In this document: piece after piece, positions 25,317-29,129 of the stretch
Position numbering within the stretch: position 1 is the first letter of the stretch
How the letters are laid out: each line of letters begins with the position of its first letter
Assembly (NCBI GenBank): GCA_043816955.1
Contig: JBDRHL010000167.1
Span: forward strand, 1-29,129
DNA length: 29,129 nt
Origin: JBDRHL01 sp043816955
GTDB taxonomy: Bacteria; Planctomycetota; Phycisphaerae; Sedimentisphaerales; CAYZTY01
Direction: 5' to 3'
Position numbers and translations under genes: made by a program
The notes under the pieces: generated by a model
The model's database searches: none
Told to the model about the DNA's origin: nothing
The model's input: only the letters and a program-made list of their open reading frames with translations

Positions 25317-27296
25317 TTACTCAGCAAATTCTTCACATAAGCTACGGTGGTCTACAACCATGCCATCGTCTAAATCATTTCGCTTTGCTGCCTTCAGGTC
25401 AGCGAACATCCTCCTGCAATCCTTAATGCCGCCGATGAGGAACCAGACGGTTACTATACACGTCAGGCAATACGAAGAGTATATTAATATCTGCCATAAT
25501 CTCGACCATCCCTCATCCGACATACCAACAGTCAAATGATAGATTGTGAAAATGGTAAATATCATTAGCCATACAAAAAACCATCCTCCTACCGCCCAAA
25601 AGATTCCTTTATCCTTCCACGATATGTCTTTGCTGAACCCGAAAGCCGCCAGACCTTTCCTGGGGACAAACTGACTTTCTTGCCCCTTCAAAGCGTACTT
25701 GCCCCGGTGGAGCATCCGCTCAAGATTGAATACTTCTTTCCTGCCCAAAAGTGAAACGAGAATATAGAGAACAGCCGAACTGATAACAATGCCGGCAAAT
25801 ATGTAATAACTATTCCATGGACAATTGACGCCATTATGAAAATAAGGCCACAGCTGCCGAATCACTATCGTGCCGATAGCCAAAGTCGTACCATAAATAG
25901 TAGAGGCCCACGCTGCCGTTGTTGTTCCGCGTTTCCAGTAGAGGCCGCCTATAATTGGACCGGAAATACCGCCGCAACCAATGGCTCCCGTAATGTACAT
26001 AAACATAAATATATAATCATTCTGCTTAAACAGTAACGCGAAACAGAAAATAAAAATCGTTATAAATACAATTGACAACCTAAGAAGCAGTAAATGCTGC
26101 TTTGGTGTAAACGGCTTGGTACGGAAAGGCAATATCACATCCTGTACCAAAACGCTCCCCCACCCATGCATATAGGTATCGTGCGTACTAACGAAAGCAG
26201 CAAACATTATCGCACATATCACACCAACCATCCCTACCGGAAAAATATGAGTAAGCACCACAGAAACCGTTACCTGGTTTCGGATAGTGTCATTCGGATT
26301 GGTACTGATCGTACCAAGTACTGAATGAACATTTTGGGCAATCAAGTGAAATTTTTCGTGATGCATGACTACATATGCGGCGATAGCCAGAATCAGCACC
26401 ATTAAATTGTAAACAATTGCCCGGAAAAATCCAAGGACGTAGCTCATTCGCAATTCATGGGCATCCCTGGCGGAGACATTATAGCCTTGGCTACCCTGCC
26501 AGCCGATACTGCCGGTGTTAAAAAACACAATTATGTAGCCCAACAGAAAATACCACAGACTAAAACCCTTAACCTGAGTCGTGTCGAATGGGTTCAATAA
26601 ACTTTTGCCTTCAGGCTGATGAGCCATCGCCTCGGTAATTGTATTCCAGGGAAACTTGATAAGTACAAAGGCTACAATGAAAATAAGTGCTATGTTACAA
26701 AACGACCCTTGTGCAAAATCGGTTATCATCACCGCTATCTGGCCACCGACAAGAGTAAGTAAAAGTGATACTCCAAGTAAAATCACCATCGTAACAACAT
26801 ATACTGACCACTCAACACCTAGCCATGTAAAATGTTTCGGCAGCCCGCAGAAATAGATGAAGAACCTACCTCCGACCGCAGGGAAAATGCCAAAATTGAT
26901 TACTCCGGCCAACCATCCTAATACACCCATAAACTTCCGGTAGCTTTTGCTGTAGCGAATCTCGAAGAACTGCCCTGTTGTCAGTACTCGCGTTTCACGA
27001 AATCGGTAAATCTGATAACCTACTATCATCAGTATCACGCTCAGCGGTGCCATACTCATATTCCACCAGTTTGAAACAAACCCCGATTTATAATACATTT
27101 CAAAACGTGCCACAGTATTTACCACTGCCAGGGCAGACATTCCATGAGCAACAGTCATTAAATACCGCCCTCCGCAGCGGTTTGCTGCCAGGAAATCTGC
27201 CACGCTCTGAGTATATTTTTTACTCCAAATCGCCAGTGCAATTAGAGACACTATGACAATCAGCACAACTGTCCAGTCCAAAAAGTGCATGTTCAT
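25317..27296 (-). CDS. SSS-family sodium:solute symporter
   Basis: 659 residues with about 14 hydrophobic segments (first: WTVVLIVIVSLIALAIWSKK). Family signs are the TM1-2 region (KKYTQSVADFLAANRCGGRY), GQFFEIRYSKSYRKFMGVLG, the core GVICAIMFAAFVSTHDTYMH with its sodium-site serine/threonine stretch, and GAIGCGGISGPIIGGLYWKR. SSS proteins drive uptake of sugars, organic acids or amino acids with sodium across the inner membrane. As first gene of the minus-strand sugar locus it probably imports the glycoside that the cytosolic enzymes cleave (inference). The ATG at 27296 has GAAGG seven bases upstream; ATG 27290 is an alternative. Confidence 0.92.
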   Translation of the reverse strand: MNMHFLDWTVVLIVIVSLIALAIWSKKYTQSVADFLAANRCGGRYLMTVAHGMSALAVVNTVARFEMYYKSGFVSNWWNMSMAPLSVILMIVGYQIYRFRETRVLTTGQFFEIRYSKSYRKFMGVLGWLAGVINFGIFPAVGGRFFIYFCGLPKHFTWLGVEWSVYVVTMVILLGVSLLLTLVGGQIAVMITDFAQGSFCNIALIFIVAFVLIKFPWNTITEAMAHQPEGKSLLNPFDTTQVKGFSLWYFLLGYIIVFFNTGSIGWQGSQGYNVSARDAHELRMSYVLGFFRAIVYNLMVLILAIAAYVVMHHEKFHLIAQNVHSVLGTISTNPNDTIRNQVTVSVVLTHIFPVGMVGVICAIMFAAFVSTHDTYMHGWGSVLVQDVILPFRTKPFTPKQHLLLLRLSIVFITIFIFCFALLFKQNDYIFMFMYITGAIGCGGISGPIIGGLYWKRGTTTAAWASTIYGTTLAIGTIVIRQLWPYFHNGVNCPWNSYYIFAGIVISSAVLYILVSLLGRKEVFNLERMLHRGKYALKGQESQFVPRKGLAAFGFSKDISWKDKGIFWAVGGWFFVWLMIFTIFTIYHLTVGMSDEGWSRLWQILIYSSYCLTCIVTVWFLIGGIKDCRRMFADLKAAKRNDLDDGMVVDHRSLCEEFAE

Positions 27297-27344
27297 ATAT
27301 ATGCCTTCGTATACAAAAAAACATATCTTCCAGCGATCTTGTTC

Positions 27345-27393
27345 ATTATAGCTGAAAAAATCAAGCAGTTCCTTGATAACTTCTCGAAAGTTA
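27345..27393 (-). promoter_or_regulatory. candidate symporter-operon promoter with inverted repeats
   Basis: On the minus strand a perfect TATAAT (27345-27350) lies 48 bases before the symporter ATG. No good -35 box lies 17 bases further up; instead there are two inverted repeats: ATCAAG/CTTGAT (27360-27365 and 27372-27377) across the -35 position, and TAACTT/AAGTTA (27377-27382 and 27388-27393) centred near -47. A good -10, poor -35 and an upstream inverted repeat is the usual picture for an activator-dependent promoter. No candidate regulator gene is linked. Confidence 0.4.
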
Positions 27394-27522
27394 CTGGCTT
27401 ATCTATACGAAAAATTGACGTGTTTTGTTAAATTTCCCATCCGAAACAGTGTAATCTCTATAGATTTCAAGGTGCTTTTTGGGCCATTTACCCCAAAAAA
27501 CATAAAATGAGGGCTCTCACAA

Positions 27523-27554
27523 AATCGGGGCAGCTACCTTCAACTGCCCCGATT
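27523..27554 (-). terminator. terminator hairpin after the modular secreted protein gene
   Basis: AATCGGGGCAG (27523-27533) and CTGCCCCGATT (27544-27554) form a perfect eleven-pair stem with a ten-base loop, 39 bases past the stop of the minus-strand gene. The U-run on the minus strand is short (TTTT after the stem). It separates that gene from the symporter promoter. Confidence 0.7.
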
Positions 27555-27593
27555 ACATTCAATTCAAAACACAAAAACTACAACAATTGTTGG

Positions 27594-29129
27594 TTATTCG
27601 CAGGTTGCAACAGCGTACTTGGTCACATCGTATGACTTGCTGCCTGTCCAGATGCCGGCACTATGCATTCCGAACGATGTCATAAATGGACTATAGTTGC
27701 CAAGAACAATATCAAAGCCAAACTCTTTGCCTGAATACAAATCAGACTGAATCGTAGGTTCATTCGCATCCCAGCCTCCGTAGCTGTCGTAAGGAACTGC
27801 TGCAAATTCGTAGAACAACTCATGGTCAGACGCACTATTGACCTTCAGGCCGACAACGGCGTCAAGACCCGGGTCTGGGCCGGTAATGAAATCAGCTTCA
27901 TTTGCCCATATCATGTATGTTGTGCTCTTGTCTGAATTCAAACCGACATTGAACTGCTGAGCATTGACCCACACACCCCTCGGACTTGTCGGCGTGTCAT
28001 TGTTTGCATCACCCTGGATGTAGATTTCAATGTCATCCTGAGCATTCCAAGCTGTGTAGCCATACTGAGGGTCATAGTCATGCGCCATCACAGCACCATA
28101 GACAATGTCAGCGGCAGCATCATACATGACACACATGTACATATCCTCGACAAAGTAGGAATCGCCCGTGTAGAGCTTGTCGAGCGCGACCCAATGCGAG
28201 GTACACCACAGATTCGGATCGTAATCAAACGCAGGCCAATCCGCCGAGTTGCCATCGATGGCAACTGTTCCATCCGGCACATAAGCGGTATATTCTGTGA
28301 TGCCCGCGGCAGGCTTTTCTGCACACATGATGTCGGTACAGGTTGGATCGTTGGGATCGTTGCAATATAGCCACTGGTCAACAAATATGGCCAGGTCATT
28401 GACCTCGACAAGGCCGCTGTTATCTAAATCACCGGGGCAGGTAACAACAGGCTTAAGCACGAAATAATCTACAACAAAGCAGTTGTAGCCATTAGAGGTG
28501 TCATCCGAAATGCTGATAGTGATGTTGCCGAGATTATTCTCCGGAACAGTAATTGAGGTGCCGAAATTACCCGGAGTAATTCCCCAACCTGATGTATTAA
28601 GAGAAGTTGCCCCCGGTCCCAGACTCGGACCAGCAATTTCATCCAGGTAAAATGGACTGGTCCCGCTATAACCAATATACAATGTATGGAGTTGGTTTGC
28701 TTCGTTCGAGTTGTTTTCTGTTACACCGCTAATCCCTATTTGGCTGGTACCACCTGAATCCCAGGAAATTACCTGCCATTTGATATAAAGATAATATTCA
28801 CCAGCGGGAATCTCAACTGGTAAGGTCATACCACCTACCCCCGTGCCGTCAGGAGGCGGGTCCGCAATAACAGGTCCCACATCCGGGGCACCATAAAAAT
28901 ATGCAGTGCCGCTTAAGTTGCAATCCTCTGCTTGGATGTATATTGACGGTGACGGGTCAGGATTAACAATAGGCACAAGTTCAAAATAGTCAACTATGAA
29001 GCAGTCGTACCCATTAGGGTTAGTATCATTGATGGAAATCGCGATACTGCCGAGATTATCCTCCGGAACAGTAATTGAGGTACCGAAATTGTCTTCGGAG
29101 GTGCCCCAGCCTGACTCACTAAGATACTC
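27594..29129 (-). CDS. secreted modular carbohydrate-binding protein, 5' end outside the window
   Basis: The frame is open to the right edge (at least 511 residues); the apparent GTG start at 28976 is internal, because codons continue upstream as sense (WGTSEDNFGTSITVPEDNL). Order from the edge: end of one carbohydrate-binding-like module; a second copy (SIYIQAEDCNLSGTAYFYGA ... NGYNCFVVDYFVLKPVV); a dockerin-like EF-hand segment CPGDLDNSGLVEVNDLAIF followed by VDQWL; and a C-terminal CBM9/DOMON-like domain of about 230 residues (VAIDGNSADWPAFDYDP, then AQDDIEIYIQGDANND). The AED-containing module recalls CBM6/CBM35-type sandwiches. Such proteins are exported and bind or degrade polysaccharide; a catalytic domain may lie in the missing N-terminus. 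The two modules are near-identical in parts at the DNA level. Confidence 0.75.
   Translation of the reverse strand, partial: EYLSESGWGTSEDNFGTSITVPEDNLGSIAISINDTNPNGYDCFIVDYFELVPIVNPDPSPSIYIQAEDCNLSGTAYFYGAPDVGPVIADPPPDGTGVGGMTLPVEIPAGEYYLYIKWQVISWDSGGTSQIGISGVTENNSNEANQLHTLYIGYSGTSPFYLDEIAGPSLGPGATSLNTSGWGITPGNFGTSITVPENNLGNITISISDDTSNGYNCFVVDYFVLKPVVTCPGDLDNSGLVEVNDLAIFVDQWLYCNDPNDPTCTDIMCAEKPAAGITEYTAYVPDGTVAIDGNSADWPAFDYDPNLWCTSHWVALDKLYTGDSYFVEDMYMCVMYDAAADIVYGAVMAHDYDPQYGYTAWNAQDDIEIYIQGDANNDTPTSPRGVWVNAQQFNVGLNSDKSTTYMIWANEADFITGPDPGLDAVVGLKVNSASDHELFYEFAAVPYDSYGGWDANEPTIQSDLYSGKEFGFDIVLGNYSPFMTSFGMHSAGIWTGSKSYDVTKYAVATCE
28459..28607 (-). repeat. tandem module repeat, copy A
   Basis: This stretch aligns without gaps over most of its length with 28981-29129, 522 bases (174 codons) away, inside one gene. 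The core at 28527-28568 differs from the other copy at only two of 42 bases. It encodes the end of a carbohydrate-binding-like module (NFGTSITVPENNLGNITISI then NGYNCFVVDYF). Confidence 0.8.
28981..29129 (-). repeat. tandem module repeat, copy B, cut by the window edge
   Basis: Second copy of the repeat at 28459-28607. The matching core is at 29049-29090. It encodes NFGTSITVPEDNLGSIAISI then NGYDCFIVDYF. The copy continues beyond the window, so more units may follow. Confidence 0.8.

Noticed and set aside
1..29129. CRISPR arrays, tRNA or rRNA genes, insertion sequences, integrase or attachment sites
   Set aside because: No spaced direct repeats, cloverleaf or rRNA stretches, transposase motifs or terminal inverted repeats were seen on reading through both strands.

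Overview
The window looks like a chromosomal segment of a Planctomycetota bacterium, most likely of the Phycisphaerae/Sedimentisphaerales type (inference). The hints are a secreted protein with a dockerin-like EF-hand segment (GDLDNSG...DLAIFVDQWL style), three divergent uroporphyrinogen-decarboxylase (URO-D)-like proteins in 25 kb, an SSS symporter next to cytosolic glycosidases, a minimal chlamydial-Hc1-like histone, and an ECF sigma factor beside a secretin/TonB short N-terminal (STN)-domain protein. No rRNA, tRNA, CRISPR array or insertion sequence was seen.

Layout. (1) 276-4856, plus strand: ECF sigma factor, one-pass membrane protein (candidate anti-sigma), exported STN-domain protein, then two different URO-D/methyltransferase-like proteins whose reading frames overlap by one base. 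(2) 5089-12566, all minus strand and tightly spaced: a large PEP-synthase-like ATP-grasp protein with a KaiC-like N-terminus, LysR regulator, HAD phosphatase, LolA-like lipoprotein, flavodoxin, Hc1-like mini-histone, FabZ-like dehydratase and a polytopic membrane protein. (3) 12804-14966, plus strand: gdhA with a clear intrinsic terminator, then a family 4 uracil-DNA glycosylase. (4) 14992-16278, minus strand: radical SAM protein. (5) 16306-27296, minus strand: a carbohydrate-utilisation locus, in transcription order SSS symporter, PHP phosphoesterase-like protein, L-fucose/L-arabinose-isomerase-like protein, six-hairpin glycosidase, a remnant of a second isomerase gene, URO-D-like protein and a large GH106/GH2-like glycosidase. 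(6) 27594 to the right edge, minus strand: a secreted modular carbohydrate-binding protein that runs off the window.

How they may work together. In region 5 neither glycosidase has a signal peptide. The symporter may therefore import a small glycoside that is cleaved in the cytosol, with the isomerase feeding the released (perhaps deoxy) sugar into metabolism. The URO-D-like protein could process a methyl or carboxyl substituent, which is speculation. Region 1 may be a signal-responsive unit driving two further URO-D-like enzymes. Regions 1 and 5 together make URO-D-like chemistry beside sugar breakdown the most unusual theme here.

Gene-free stretches. 1-275 holds only a candidate promoter. 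4857-5088 holds nothing convincing. 12567-12803 is a divergent control region. 27297-27593 holds a terminator and a candidate promoter with inverted repeats.
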